Source: Ascidia mentula
Lineage: Eukaryota > Chordata > Ascidiacea > Phlebobranchia > Ascidiidae
DNA length: 64,000 nucleotides
Assembly: GCA_947561715.1 (NCBI GenBank)
Contig: OX387205.1
Span: 14,141,001 to 14,205,000 of the forward strand
Direction: 5' to 3'
Both the position numbers and the translations under genes were made by a program. A model generated the notes under the pieces. It made no database searches and had not been told where the DNA came from. It saw only the letters and a program-made list of their open reading frames with translations. Below, one piece after another: positions 40,601 to 54,699 of the stretch. The number at the start of each line of letters is the position of its first letter. Position 1 is the first letter of the stretch.

Positions 40601-42391
40601 GTCACAAGCTTACAAGTGGGTTGTTGGCCAATTTTATTTCATACCAAACTGGGTATAAGCTATTTTTGTGTTACGCAAGCGGTTTGTTTGTACAAACAGT
40701 CAACTTTTTTGGGTGCTTCGTTATAACATTTGGGACATACCCTAAGTCGAGAATGCATTGCAGACGAGTCAGACCGAACAGAGATTCCTGGATCGGTATC
40801 TTGAGGCTGTGAATGGTATTAGGAATTATTTGGTCGGTCATTCCCTGCCCAGTGGATATACTTATGTTGGTGAACTTATTGGTGGTGTCACACCCAGTGC
40901 AAAGATGGTACGTCATACTACACAGGGGAACTTTTTCATATGTGTTTCGTTAGAATTATCAATCCCATTGATGCCATACAGCAAGAGTACATACAAGCGA
41001 TATAGAGATAAAGTGATTTCATTTTAATTCAGCTTTTACTTCTATCTTCCCCCAAAACAGCCATTTTGCTAAAAATTTGTTGAGGTAAATTTCGTGAATA
41101 AAGCTTCTTTTTCTTGAATTATTAAACACAAACTCAAAATGGCATAAAAAATAAGGATGTTGACATATATTTTAAATAATACCCCCTATGTGTTTGTGCT
41201 TTCAAAAACATTTTCATTAACTAATTATTTCTCATAATATCGATAATAATATTTCAAGGACCACCTGGTTTGTTTCTTACCTGGGACGTTGGCCCTCGGT
41301 TCCACTCTCATCTCCCAATCCCACCCTAAAGAATCTCGTGAACACATGGATCTCGCAAAGGACTTGATGGAAACTTGTTACCAGATGTATGCAAACACAC
41401 CAACCGGGCTCAGTCCTGAAATAACGTATTTTAACTTGGCTGAAAAAGCAAAAGAGGATCTGTATATTAAGGTAATAATCTAATTAAAAATATCATCATG
41501 TCGTCGTTGACTCAATATAGACTGTTTTTGTCACTATGCCAGGTCTCATCAGTGCAGCTGTTGACAGTAGCACTGTGCTAGATTTTACACTAGCGGACAA
41601 ATTCTTAATTCTTTTAATATATGAAATATGTCGGTTAGAAATATTACATTGCAGTTTTTGTTAAAATAAGCGAAAAATTGGGGCTTTAATTTAATGACGC
41701 TATGACTGCAACAGTCATAACTATGCCAAAAACGAATATATTACAGTTGTTTCAACGTTATTGCTAGACAAATACATACCTACCTTTAAAAACTGTATGT
41801 AGATGGCATATTGCAAGGTTGTTACTGGACCAACGTTTTTTATTCAAAGCCACTCGATCGCCACAATCTGCTGAGACCTGAAACTGTTGAATCTCTACTT
41901 TATTTGTGGAGGATTACGAAAGATCCAAAGTACAGAGACTGGGGTTGGGACATCGCACGTGCGTTTGAGAAGCATACCAAGGTATGATTTCTTTAATCTT
42001 TCTTAACTTAATGTTCATAGCATATATGTTTGTTCTTATTTGTCCCCACTTGTAATGGCTGATCGTTGCAACAAAATATTTTCAACGTTTTAGTTAATGC
42101 CACTTACTTCACACTCATAAAAGCTTTAAAAATCCAAACTTTCGTATTGTGACGTAAACCCTTTTTATGACATCACAGGTGGATGGGGGTGGTTACACGT
42201 CTGTAAAGAACGTCATGGATCCGAATAATCCGAATCCATTCGACAAAATGGAGTCGTTCTTTCTGGGTGAAACCTTAAAATATCTTTTCCTTCTGTTCTC
42301 CGACGACGAATCTTTGATTCCGTTCGACCGATACGTTTTCAACACCGAAGCGCATCCTTTTCCGATTCGATCTTCGGCAGCCGTTTCGTAA
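37675..42391 (+). CDS. MAN1B1: ER mannosyl-oligosaccharide 1,2-alpha-mannosidase
   Basis: GH47 enzyme that trims a mannose from N-glycans in the ER or Golgi quality-control pathway. Exons: 37675-37734, 37797-37892, 38108-38159 (charged stem), 38475-38680 ([34 protein letters not shown]), about 39260-39400, 39636-39827, 40266-40436 ([15 protein letters not shown]), 40764-40907, 41259-41471 ([22 protein letters not shown]), 41850-41981 ([14 protein letters not shown]) and 42179-42391 ([27 protein letters not shown]). All junctions join in frame except 38680 to 39260, where the acceptor region reads GAA-TAA-GCA-GAT. Exons for the cytoplasmic tail and membrane anchor are not identified. Motifs fit MAN1B1 better than the EDEM proteins. 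Confidence 0.9.
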
Positions 42392-45385
42392 AGTTTCGGA
42401 TTCCGAACGTTTCCGAAGCCTCAATGGGGACAAAAGATCTTTACATTGAGAATTTTTATGCACTTGGCAATGCAGCCAAACTTTATCGAGATGACGTCAC
42501 AGATGACGTGACGTGTTGTATAATTCTAGTTACGTCACTATGAGATGATGTAATTGGTTTTAAAATTTGGTTCAAAGAAAAATATGTTGTCCAAAGCGAT
42601 TGTATCTGTGATAAAGCAACCAATTCAGCTTGTTTCTGTGCAAGGAACACATGATGAATATAATTCCATCACTAGTTTGTTATTCTACGTTTAAATGCCA
42701 CAGATCACTTTCCAGTCGACGGTACGTCATCTTAATTTACACCCACTGCTCTTTAGCACCACCATGTGGTCAGCCGTTTCAAAATCCCTTATTTTGTCAA
42801 ATGTCTTGTGTAACTGCACAGAAACCTAAAACGTGTTCGTGTAAACCTTGTGGTTCGACAATTCGTTGACTCCGGGCATCACATTGAGCAATTTGTGGAT
42901 TTGACCTTTTCCACCTATTATGACGTAATAAACATTTCTATTTTAAATTTTGTATCCAACTTGTCGCATACCACGTGCTGTTTATCCGAAGACCTATTGA
43001 GGTGTACGGTTCTACCTGTTATCGCCTGTGTTGTGTTCCAATGCCCACACTGCTGCTCTCAGCCTATTGCATTTACATTTGACTGTGTTTTATTGTATAA
43101 ACTCGTACATCGTTTATAACAGTGGCCCGCAACCAGAGTACCGCAAGCCGAACTTAGTGTGTCACAGTAAAATGTATGAATCTTTATTCTTGGCCTGATG
43201 TAAGTAAAAAAGTTCGCGGTGTTCTGGTTAGTGGACTCTTGACTTAATGCAGTTTTATTTGTCCCTCAAGCTGTCGCAAAAGTGTGGTTGCGTTATTGTG
43301 CGTTTACATTATAATCAGTTTGAAGCTAATTTTGACGTTTAAAACTTTCCATTTAATCGATGTTGGTTGGTTTCTGGTAAGTTGTAAAAGATTTTCTTAT
43401 AATTGTCCAAGTGAAGCTGTAATTGTTGAGATTCGATTTCAAACTTCTAAAGTTTTTTGTTAAACTGTTTTACGATTCCGTGTTATAAGATGATGTTGTC
43501 GTCTTTCGAAGTTCGTGGTATTTTCGCACCTGAAATAATTTGTTTTGTTCATTCTCGAACGTTTCCACTATAATCGATATATTTCTTTCAGGAACGCGAA
43601 ATATAGGTTTTGTGTTTAAACATTTTAAGGAAATAATTTGGATTTAACTGGTGTGACGTCATAGGAAGGAATACAAAATGTTCTGTGTTTGATGAAGTTT
43701 TGTTGGATAATTGGAAGCAGCAAAAGTCAAGAGGCAACGTGTAAGTTTTTCACGTGTGGATTTCACCATCAAATAACGTATATTGGTTGGTGGGGACATA
43801 TATTGTCCATCTTGAAATCAGTCCAAATCGTCATTTCTGTCGAAGTATGACGTCACACTCGTCTATTATTGTGACACAATAATATCATTGTTTGTGTTTA
43901 TAGTTATAGTTTGAGGTAAGTTATTTTACTGTGGGGTCATTCTGTTAATGAAGTATGTTCCGTAGTTATTGTTTTTACGGTGCGATGCTTGGACCCCTTG
44001 CTTATGTGGCGAATATTTCGAAAATAGCTTTCTTTATTGCGTGATTAACCCCCATAGAATATACACTGATCTCGGCCATTGGTTTGTGAAATCATGCAGT
44101 TAAGTGTTGCTAAACACTTTGTAGCTGATGTGATTGGTTGTGTTGCCCACATCGTCGTAGTGACAATTGTTTGAATTTTGTCATGTTTATTCAGAACGCA
44201 TGGTATGGTTGTGTTTGATTGGTTATGGGCTTCCTTACTAATATTTAGAATCCACCTGAATCTAGGCGAAGTCTTGTAACTTGGTATGTAACATATCGCT
44301 ATGTATTTGCATTTGACACCACCGCCTTACCGCCGACAAAAATCATGAAAAAGACGGTAAGTAAACGCCCTTAACCCGGTCAAACTTGAATGAGCCCCAG
44401 TGCAGAATTGTCGCTTGAATTTGTTCGTCATAGCAGAAGTCATATTGCGTATCGAAGTAGGTTTATGCTTTTGAATGTCGGTCGGAAAAAAACTGTTGTG
44501 TGTGCGAGAAACAACGTTAAACGTGGTTGAATCGGTAGTTTCTTGTTTGCGAAGCAAACTTCACATTACGCCGCGTTCATTTGTTTGCCGCGGGGGTGTT
44601 TGATGCGAGATGGATAATCGTAGTTTATTCACGGCTTGTTTTAGTTTCGATATCGGAAGTTCAATATTTGTTGAATGATGATTCGCCCACCCAACGAACG
44701 TTGTTTGCCAACCGTGCAGTTTTGTTTGTCAACGCCAACTTCGTGGCTTCACAGTAACACCGCATTAGCGCATTACATACACAGTGATGATGATGATGAT
44801 ATTGAGATGGTTTTATTTGGAAAAACGTTTGTTAGGTGGTGTTTGTCGGAGACGAATCTCGTGTTTCATTCGGGTTTCATTATGATTTGTTACAAACGTT
44901 ATTTTGTTTTCATGTAACCATAATCGTCGAGTCAAAACTTTATTTCCAGCGATAACTGCGAAGTCGGCATTTATGACAAACTGAAAACTCACATGTTTTA
45001 ATGATCGCGCTTAATTACGACCCATAAAATTCTGCCTTCGAAAACTTTTGGCTCAAAAATCACTGGCGTGAAATTGTGCATATTCGTCAAAATTTGTGAA
45101 TTAGTTCAAAGAAACGCAGTAGTATTACCATGCTTTCGCATAGGAAGGCAGTATGCCCCATCGCGCAGGTCGTTTATATTTGGCGATCTTCTCTCTCGTA
45201 TTCTGCAATGCCTTGGCTACGAAGCCTGTGAACTTCATTGTTCAAATAAAACTAACATTTTTTGACGCAGTTGATCACGCAGATTATTTATTTATATGAA
45301 CGCCGAATATACGTCAATGCAACTTCTCACAAAATAAGACATGTACAGCAAAATAGGGAGAGACATAGGCTATACAGCAAGTTTT
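42392..45385. repeat. MAN1B1 3' flank and duplicated block
   Basis: 42392-42738 is the 3' flank of MAN1B1 with no feature recognised. 42739-45385 is the partner of 14861-17553. The open frame SDDDDDIEMV to YKRYFVFM lies at 44675-44917. Confidence 0.75.
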
Positions 45386-45526
45386 TTAGAAATTGTACAC
45401 AAACGCCCGGACAGTCATTGTAATGGTCACAGTTCCATCTGCAGCATAGACTTCTTCAATTTTTACCACATATTGGTTGCCGAGGATCGAAATCCTTTCA
45501 TAACTTTCCATGAAACATCCCGACAT
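45386..45526 (-). CDS. Small unrecognised protein, family A copy 5
   Basis: 46 codons from ATG 45526 (MSGCFMESYE to VRAFVYNF). Upstream frame reads ITTKKEI without a stop. It is divergent from ENDOG copy 3, with about 0.55 kb between starts. The two flanking candidate splice sites (acceptor at about 45573, donor CCACAG/GTAATTG at about 45639) are retained. Confidence 0.55.
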   Translation of the reverse strand: MSGCFMESYERISILGNQYVVKIEEVYAADGTVTITMTVRAFVYNF

Positions 45527-46082
45527 GATTTCCTTCTTAGTTGTGATTCCCTGGTATTCTTTATTGCAACTGTGACAACATGCGTTGTTTTATAAAAAAT
45601 ACCGATGTTAGAATAAATGTTTAGTATATGACAATTACCTGTGGCTTGCAATCCGACGACTGAAGGTTATTGATTAAGAAGCAAGATGAGACAACTACGC
45701 CTAAACGTCTGTAATGTGACAACTGAAAAAAATTCGCTTGAACCAGAAAGAAAAAAGGAATTGTTGTTCTCTTCTGAGCGAGCTATACGGTGCGTGCTGC
45801 GTGGAACACGAAACGCTGGACCCCTTTTTTTTCTTAGCGAGCTAGACAGTGCGTGCGTGGAATTGTTCAGCGTTGAGTTTTATGGAGTAGTGGGCTGCCG
45901 TGGTATTTTATGTTTTTCACGGCAGGCGATTGGCCAATTTATAGATGTGTAATTTTGTCCAACTGTTGTTGTTTGAATTTTTTCCTCTGTTCAATGTTGC
46001 TTGATCTCAAAGAATCTGTTTTTTAGGCATAGGTCTTTATGTGTAAAACTGTGTGTTTGTATGACGTAACTTGCATGACGCC

Positions 46083-49000
46083 ATGAAGAAAGGGGTCCTT
46101 GGCCTGGTGGGGGCTTTTATGGCCGGGGGTCTTGTGGGGTTGGAGTTGGAACGAGGAAACGTGTTGGGTTATTTAGAACGGGTGAAGGTGGTTAAAGCTG
46201 CAGAACCGACCAGACCATCCCTGATCATGAAGTACGGATTCCCAAGCAACGAAAACATCAAAGTAACTGAAAATCATTACTATTTTTAACCTTTTTCTTA
46301 AGCTATTTTAATACAAAAAAAAACGAATTACAAAAAAACAATTTTTAGGGCAAACTTTGTTATCACTATAAATTATTATGTGGTATGGCAGTAGTAATTT
46401 ATTACTTTAACTTAAATTATAACATGTCTCGGAAAAAGTATGTAAAATTTATACTAAAATATGTCGTTGAAGGTAATGTGAGAACAATATTTGGTTTAGG
46501 TTCGTGAAAATTACGTCCTCTCATACGATCGTAGGAATCGTAATCCCAACTGGGTTTTTGAACATCTTACAAGAGAAATTGTTGAAAAAAATGAAGAAAG
46601 CGTCGATCGTTTGAACATCGGTTTCGTTGGTGAGATAATATCAACGTTCAAATAACGTGCTTTAATATTTGTACTGTGCAAAATATTGAAAATTCTAGCT
46701 ATTCAAACAGTGGAAGTTGCAAAAAACTTTCAGAAAAACGATTTTGTTTATTACAGAGTTGTGCAGATAGTTTTGCATTTCAACGTTTCATTGTTTTATT
46801 CAGAGGACCAGAGCATTCCGAAGATGTTTCGCTCAACAAACAGGGATTATTACAGCAGTGGTTACGACAGAGGACACATGGCTGCTGCAGCCAATCATAG
46901 GTCGGTTATAACTATAGTCAACTTCCAACCATTAAATCATTTATGTAGTTCAGGGGCGCACAACCTTTTTATTATTGCCGGCCGCATCACACAGACTTCA
47001 TTTAACCAACGACCGCCAGTGAGTCCAAACTGATAACTTCGCATTTACTTATGCCGAAAAGCGTGATGAAATTTTTTTATATTTAACAATTTTTCTCGCC
47101 TAAAACTACATGATCTTACTCTGCTTAGTAGCAACGACTAACCAATTTCATAAACCAAACACCTCAGTTTTTATCAGGTTTAAACAATACACGGCCGACA
47201 ATACAAATTTACTATAAAGCATGTGTTCGACCGCAGGTTGTGCCCCCCTGACGCCTGACGTAGTTTATTTCTCTGACGTTTCGTCTACCATTCATTGAGA
47301 CTTCATCAAGGTTGAATTGTGCTGTTAAACCTTGATGAGTCTCGCTGTACGGCAGACAAAACGTCGGAAAAATAAACACACGTTATTTATGTGGCCAGTA
47401 GTTCAGTTCTATTGTAAATTGCATCATATTTTGAGCAAAAGTAGCACAGCATAGTTTAAATCGATTGACATCCTGACAAACCAAGACATGAGAAAGGTGT
47501 AAAAAAATGGCGTTATTGCTACCGTGGCAAGGTCAAAAAGCCCCATAGATATTGTTCAATAAGCTAACACCACTAATCCGTAGGACTGTAGGTAAAATAG
47601 TCTGTTATAAGTCAGGTACGGAAAACAGTAGTACATTACCAATACGGTAAAAACATTTTATCCAATGCTGCAGAGCACGAAAGAGTTGGATGGAAGAGAC
47701 CTTTTTTCTCTCCAATATTTGCCCTCAGTCTCCTCATTTCAACCAGAAGGCGTGGAACAATTTAGAGAAATACGTCCGAAGTTTGGCTTTCCATTACGAC
47801 ACCGTGTACGTGTGTACTGGACCCCTGTATCTACCCATGTAAGTTGGTCGTTTCTATCTATGGTTTAGGAAGGTTATACGAAAGAGCGGTCAGTGAATGA
47901 TGCAGTTTTGTGAGTAAATCATTATTTTCACAGTTTGGCTCTATATACCTTCATATTGTTTCTATTTTTCCGCAATATGGGCCAGGCTTATTCTTAGGAT
48001 TAATACTCTTATTATACGTTTTGTAATGGGTGTTCGCAATTTCTGACTCTGCATTGGTTAACTTCCTCACTTTCCTTGCGATATAAACTCATTCAAAACA
48101 CATTTCCTGTTGAAATAGTATTCGGTGAAGTAAAATATTTATCACCCCCTGCAACTTTCTGGGTGGTTCCTATCTTAATTGAAAAGTAGTGAAAAATCTG
48201 AACCTTTTTTAAACTGTAATACAAAACCTGCAGTATTCGGTAAAGTTTAAGCTCGGGTTCTTGTTTAGGAAAATGCCAGATGGTAAGTTGTATGTGACTT
48301 ACGAAGTATTGGAACCAAACCATGTCTCTGTTCCCACGCATTTCTTCAAGGTATTGTCTTGCTATGGAATGCAACAATTAGTTGAACAACTGATTAGAAC
48401 AAAGCACGTATAATAAGGTCTAATGTAATAGATATATATAGTGACTCTGCAATGATAGTTTCAACATTAAGCGTCTTATCCGTTAAAACTTTATGGTCCT
48501 CAAATCGCAACGTGTAGAAAAATCGTGTTGCTGTTTCGACTTTTACAAATATTGTGTTTCTGTTGTTGCTATTTTGTGGATCAAATGTTTTGAGTTTTTA
48601 TATTTATTTCAATATAACTGAACTATCCTTTTACTATTGATAGAAACAACATGTTTTAAAGCTTGCAAAATCATATTTTTTCAGGTTGTTTTGTTGGAAA
48701 CAGGTGGAGATTATACGTTGAAGAGTTACGTAATGCCTAACAGGGAAGTGGACCCGAATATTCCTGTAAGAGAATTCGAACAACCCATTGAGGCCATAGA
48801 AAAATCTTCAGGTATTTTGTTGATTATGATTTCTATCTCCATGCGAGCACCGACGACATGCTTGTATATTTTGCCCACATTCGAATGCATTGAAACTGAA
48901 TGTATTTATAGCCATGTATACTGCCGGAATCTATTTTCATGCAAATGCTGCATGACTTTATTTTACCACACCGAGATTTGAACCCAGGACATCCTGGGCG

Positions 49001-49635
49001 CGAATCCCGATCAGGTTTTCTTCTAGGTATATGGGTCGGAAATTGACCTTGTATCAAGTTACTCTTTAGCGCCGTATTGCGGCGATCACACTACAAGTCG
49101 ACTAACAATGAAACTGGAAATTAAGTTCAACTTTTTAGCTGAAGGACAACGAATAAACTTGGTGTTATTGTATTGCGGGAAATTTGCTTGGATTCGTAGA
49201 ATTTAAACCATTATATTAGGAAGTAGTAATATTTCATGCACTGCGCGCAGGCCCTTGCTTGGCGATCACAGCTATCTTATCGCGATCATTAGGCTACAAT
49301 ATACCCCGTGAACCCACTGAGCTCCTGTAGCTCAGTTCGTTGGGCCTGGTTAGCCCAGGGTCGTGAGTTAAAACTTCACCGGGAGCTTGATTTTTAAATC
49401 TCGCTCCGACTTGTCAGGAAAAAGTGGCTGATCCAGCTTGGCAGCAATGCCTGGGCTGCCAACCCTGTAATCTTAATGTTGTATTAGGAAGTTTTTAGAA
49501 GATTTGATTTTTATTTAAATTTGATGTTAAAATGATGACTGCTTGTTTCTAGGTTTGTTGATGTTCAGTGGACTTCCACCAAAGATACAGAAGAACATCG
49601 TACAACAACAAAGCAGAAGATTAAGGACGTTTTGA
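46083..49635 (+). CDS. ENDOG: Endonuclease G, copy 3 (complete, 7 exons)
   Basis: Exons 46083-46262, 46500-46629, 46804-46900, 47674-47838, 48269-48350, 48685-48811 and 49553-49635; lengths and phases equal copy 1, giving 287 residues. DRGH, FFLSN and HFNQ are present. One change in a conserved stretch: YDTVYVCTG where the other copies have YDNVYVCTG. The stop is TGA rather than TAA. Introns 1-6 match copy 1 closely, including the Penelope remnant in intron 3 and the tRNA-like sequence in intron 6, so copies 1 and 3 are the most recent pair. Confidence 0.93.
49320..49388 (+). ncRNA. tRNA-like sequence in ENDOG copy 3 intron 6
   Basis: Here the acceptor stem does pair (AGCTCCTG, 49320-49327, with CGGGAGCT, 49380-49387), but the D-arm has lost about 8 bases compared with the copies at 24319 and 56903 and the T-arm is mutated (GTGAGTTAAAACTTCAC). 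A decayed tRNA-derived sequence. Confidence 0.45.
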
Positions 49636-51851
49636 ACGCGATTGTTGTTGTGTCGTTTCGTTAAATTGAATTCAACGTTTCTTACTGTAGTTGCATCACT
49701 GTTTCATATATATTTTTTTGCTAAAATTTGGCGCGAATTGTTGGAATTTCTTTGCTTGAATTCAATCATTGCTTTATTTAACTGTGATAACTTCAAGTAA
49801 ATACGAAGGTTACGTTCTTTGGTTCTAACAACGTACAACAACGAGAGAAGATTAAAAGCGTTTCAAACGTCGGTGCTTTAGCGATATTTTAGTTTAGCTA
49901 AGTCAAGCTCATATTGAACCTTTACTGTGGTGGCAGCACTGCTACAAGTATATTTTCAAAACTCCACACTAACTGATACAATTTATTTGAATAGACTTTG
50001 AACTAATTGCTGCATAACTAAATGTGTGTTGTGATTGAAAGTAATTAAGTACATTGTTTGGTGCCTATTGGCGTTACGTTCATATTTTGCCTTGTCTTTC
50101 TATGCATCTTTTATATAAGCGTTGCAAACCCTTACAAACCCCACAACATTGTGTGACAATATAACCTTTAAAACTGTTTATCTTTTCCGCTGTTCATCTC
50201 TTGATTGCCAAAAGTGTTTGAAATATTATAGTTTGTAAGTCGCTAGGTGGAGCTATAAAGTAATAGTTTGTTGATTCTAAATTTTTTCTTGAAAATCTTT
50301 GATAAAACAAAAATCTTACAGGAACACAGCATATATATATGGTTGTAAATATTAGGACAAATATCTGACAACCCCGGATATAACTATTGTGACGTCAGAC
50401 TGAAAGTCCCGTGTTTGTTGAACCGAAACCGGCGAGATCAAAGGTCAGCGTTGAGGTCAAGAGTGAGATGTAACACGTAGAAAGGTAGGTAATATTAAAA
50501 GTAATTTAGATTTTTTTGGTTATGAAGTTCCCATGCGTTGTTGACATCTACCCACAAATGCTGCAAGCAATGATATATATGAATAGAGTTAAAGGTTATT
50601 GTGCGTCGTGATCGTGTTCACTGTAACATAATGATTGTCACGTGGGAGGCTGCAGTGTCCGCCTGTGCGTCGAAGCGTGTCAATGCCTTTTTCTCATTGA
50701 GGATGCGAAATATTGACTCTTGTAATTTCCGGCAGGTTTTCACAACTTTAAAAATCTCGTGAGTCATACAGTCATCTATCATTATTATAAATATAGAACA
50801 ATTCCTCGTCTCCAGCCCGCCTTCTACAATGGGTCTATACGAAGCACACGGAGTTTCTGTCTAGGCCGCGCATACAGCCCAGGACTCTTCCAGTAACAAA
50901 GTCCCAAAAATTCTAAACTGCAAGTTGTTTTGCGTTGGTTCCATGCTCAAGGCTTACCACACGCATCCGCAAACGTATGACAGCCGGAAACATTTCACAG
51001 AAGTAAAAGTTTTGTGAAACTAAAACGTGGTGTAATAGATTGGTGCACAATAACGTGACTGCGTAAACTCTGGAAACTTAATAAAGTAGGGGTTGCAATT
51101 AGTTCATTGCCTGCTGGCAAACCACACTCACGTTCTTTGAGAATAAAAATTACTAAATGCACACGCTGAAAGATACGTATTAACTACACCGCCTGGTACT
51201 AGCACAACGCCTGCTCTAACTAATCTAAGCTCTACTTGCAAACCTGGTGCACAAATAAAAGCTTGTTATACTCCAGCGTTTGTTGGTTAGCATTATCTGA
51301 CATAAATCCCGGCGAGGTCTTGTAACTTGCTTTGAACTCAACTTCTGCCGACAAAAATCATGAAAATAGCGGGAAGTAAACGCCCTCAACCCGGTCAAAC
51401 TTGTGACTGAGGCCCAAGCGAAGAATTGTCGCTTAACTTTATTCGTCATAACAGTAGTCATGATGCGTGTCAAAGTAGGTGCATACTTTTGAATAAATGA
51501 AATGTATTATATCCAAAACTAAACCAAATGAAACAGTTGTTGCGATGTGTGTATGAAGAAGCGTTTCCTCGTAATATAAATAAAGGTAGATTAGTATCTC
51601 ATTCCCCAGCATACATCCATCGACAATTAATATTATCTTTGTTATGTGTTGCAATCCGTCCCCAATGAGATGTTTGCGTTAATTAAGAATATCGCAAGTT
51701 TTTATGAGTTGGATGTTTTCACGGCTTGTTTTAAGTTTTAATGTCGGAAAAAAACTGTTGTGAAAAAATTGTTTCACACAAGTTGGTAAAACTCACAAAG
51801 CAGAGAATATTCACAATGTACAACAGGCATCAGCCCAGCACTTTCATGTTC
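49636..51851. repeat. Duplicated spacer after ENDOG copy 3
   Basis: 49636-51070 matches 12095-13880, with TGACGTCA at about 50389 and the satellite-core homologue at 50412. 51070-51330 matches 25800-26000. 51330-51780 resembles 44330-44480 and 19340-19440. No gene recognised. Confidence 0.7.
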
Positions 51852-52040
51852 TTGTGTTTCCACGAAGACTCGAATCTTTTCAGTTGTGTCAACGCTTCCA
51901 TCTTGTGAATAAACTTTCACATTATGAACAACGATCTGACGCCTCAAGTTCCAAAACCACTCCTAACTTTCCTCAACACGCTCTGTCATGATTTCTTCCT
52001 TGTTCAGTTTCCACCCCTTGGCCAGCTTGCAATAGTATAG
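51852..52040 (-). pseudogene. Family B copy 2, disrupted
   Basis: Matches family B exon 34357-34541, but the Tyr codon of EESYEW is TAG, a 4-bp insertion precedes the ATG region and the normal stop is changed to CAA. Its upstream exon is also strongly altered near 52100. Confidence 0.75.
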
Positions 52041-53983
52041 CTGTGTGCAACAGATTGTTTATTAGAAGTGTTACACAACGATACGATATATAAATATTAC
52101 CTGTTAAAAAGGCACGGCACCACGTTGCAATGCTAATGTGGGGTCCTGTGTTTGCAAGAAAGAGACATAAGTATTTTTTAGATAAAAAGGGGAGTCCCCG
52201 GCGACTTGCAAAGTCCGTTCGTTACGTTGGCAATCGGGTAATCCCCAGCCTTTCTCTTGCGTACACGACTTGCAAAATTTTTGTCTCAAAAATCGCTATT
52301 GTGAAATTGTGCGAGTTTTGGTTATGAAGTTCTTATGAGTTATTGGCGTCTACCCACAGATACCGTAAACAATGATACATATGAGTAGAGTTAAAAGTTG
52401 TGCGTCGTGATCGCGTTCGTGGGATACAGCAGTGTGCAGCTGTGCGTTGAAGCGTGACATCGCTTTTTTCTCGTGTCGTATTTGCCGCGTTATAAACGAG
52501 TGCTTTGTGTTTCTCGCTTCTTTCGACTGCGGGCAACGCTTGGAAACGAGCTCCAAACTGTTGTCGTCAGGATTCGCACAATGTCTGTGTTAATGTTACA
52601 CACGCTTTCGCAGACGTATGACAACATAAACCTTTTACAGAAGTAAAAGTTAAGGTTAACCAAAACGTACCTGATAGTGAAATGTAAAACATGTCGATTT
52701 GGAGAACCTATAAACTGAATAATGTTGACATTGGTTCATTTGCCACCAAACCAAGCTCACGTTTCGTAGCAATAAAAAACGCTTCCAAAATGAAAACAAA
52801 CAAATACACAGCAAACCTGACAAAAACATTTTAAACAAGAATATGACCAGTTTTGAACTGTAAAACTATACACAGTTTGGCTTTTTGCACTTACATAGTT
52901 TTCCTGTATGTGTTTAGTGGTAAATTCCTGTGCGATGTTTGTGTTAATTAAGAATGTCGCAAGTTTTTATGAGTTGCATGTTTTCACGGCTTGTTTTAAG
53001 TTTTGATGTCGGAAAAACTGTTGTGTGTAAAAATATGCGTTCATTATCTTAAGCGAGAAATCCACAATCAAGGTTTTAAACATTGTTTGACAGAAATAAC
53101 AATAAACAACACCGGATCGGTGAACCAAGCCACCCTGGTAGGCTGTCGATCGATACCGTCGTAGTAGTCGTGTCCGGGCCATGAGATTTGTGGAGCCCAT
53201 GAATGGAGAGGGAATGGCGTCGCGAGGGTCGCAATTGTTTTTTTGTCCGGGCGCGACGTGTGAGGGAGGACTCGCCAATCTCGGCACGCTGCACTCGTCC
53301 AGTTTTTTTACATTCGTTAACTTTTGGTTTTCTTGAATTACTGCGCACTCGTCAAACAAACAAACGTTGTTTTCCCGTGTACCGAAATTAGTAACTTTTC
53401 GCGTCACCACCACGCTTTTTTTTGAAATCTAGTTGTGTTTTCACGAGAATCGGCGAGTTTTTTGCGTACCTCATCTTCCGCTGTATACATTCGTTGACTT
53501 AGTTTTCTTGAATTACTTTCAAAAACAAACCGTCAAATTTGTCGGAACTTTATTTTCAGCGAAAACTGCATAATCTGCGTTAATGACAAACTGAAAACTC
53601 ACATATTTTAATGATCGCGCTTAATTACGACCCATAAAATTTTGTCTTCGAGAAATTTTGGATCAAAAATCACTGCCGTGAAATTGTGCGAGTTTGTTAA
53701 AATTTGCGAATTAGTTCAAAGAAAAAAAAAGTATTACCATGCATTCGCATAGCAAGGCAGTATCCCCCATTGCGCAGGTCCTTTATATATCTTGGCTCTC
53801 GTATTCTGCAATGCCTTGGCTGCGAAGCCTGTGAACCTCATAGTTCAAATAAAACTAACATTTTTCGACCCAATTGATTACGCAGATTATTTATTTATAA
53901 GAACGCCGAACATACGTCAATACAACTTCTTACAAAATAAGACACATACAGCTAAATAGGCAGAGACATATACAGCAAGTTTT
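52041..53983. other. Composite spacer with a GC-richer insert
   Basis: 52320-52560 matches 14440-14660. About 53100-53320 is GC-richer than its surroundings and unique in the window; on the minus strand it lies within a 148-codon open frame I do not recognise, possibly a mobile-element fragment. 53500-53980 matches the flank before family A copies (45000-45380). Confidence 0.55.
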
Positions 53984-54124
53984 TTAGAAATTGTACACAA
54001 ATGCCCGGACAGTCATTGTAATGGTCACAGTTCCATCTGCAGCATAGACTTCATCAATTTTTACCACATAGTGGTTGCCGAGGATCGAAATCCTTTCATA
54101 ACTTTCCATAAAACATCCCGTCAT
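53984..54124 (-). CDS. Small unrecognised protein, family A copy 6
   Basis: 46 codons from ATG 54124 (MTGCFMESYE to VRAFVYNF), preceded in frame by TTTKKEI. It is divergent from ENDOG copy 4, about 0.58 kb between starts. A candidate upstream exon (QQPTVVGLQAT) with donor CAACAG/GTAATTG is at about 54239. Confidence 0.55.
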   Translation of the reverse strand: MTGCFMESYERISILGNHYVVKIDEVYAADGTVTITMTVRAFVYNF

Positions 54125-54699
54125 GATTTCTTTCTTAGTTGTGGTTTCTTGATATTCTTTATTGCAACTGTCGACATCATGCGTTGTTTTATAAAAGTTA
54201 ACGATGTTAGAATAAATGTTTAGTACATGACAATTACCTGTTGCTTGCAATCCGACGACAGTAGGTTGTTGATTGAGAAACAAGATACGACCACCACGCC
54301 TAAACGTCTGTAATGTGACAGAAAAAAGTCAAAACATTCTCCAGATTAAACCAGAGACAAAAAAGAAAAAGGAGGTGCGTCAGTAAATTTACCAATAGGT
54401 AAACCCCCCCGATGTGAATGTTGTTCTTTCTCAGCGAGCCAGACAGCGCTCAGTTGTAACTGTTGAGCGTTAAACGAAGAAATCTGCCGTTGAGTTTTAT
54501 GGGTTTGTAGTAGTGGGCTGCCGTGACATTTTTAAGGTTTTTATGTCATTCACGGTAGGCGATTGGCCAATTTATAGATTTTTTTGTCCAACTATTGTTG
54601 TTTGAATTTTTTCTTCTGTGCAATATTACTTGATCTTAAAGAATGTGGTTTTTAGGCATAGAGGTCTTTAAATGTAAAATTGCGTTTTTTAATGACGTC

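Noticed and set aside
52967-53413. 148-codon minus-strand open frame
   Set aside because: It spans the junction of duplicated spacer and a GC-rich insert, has no recognisable motif and no conserved partner.
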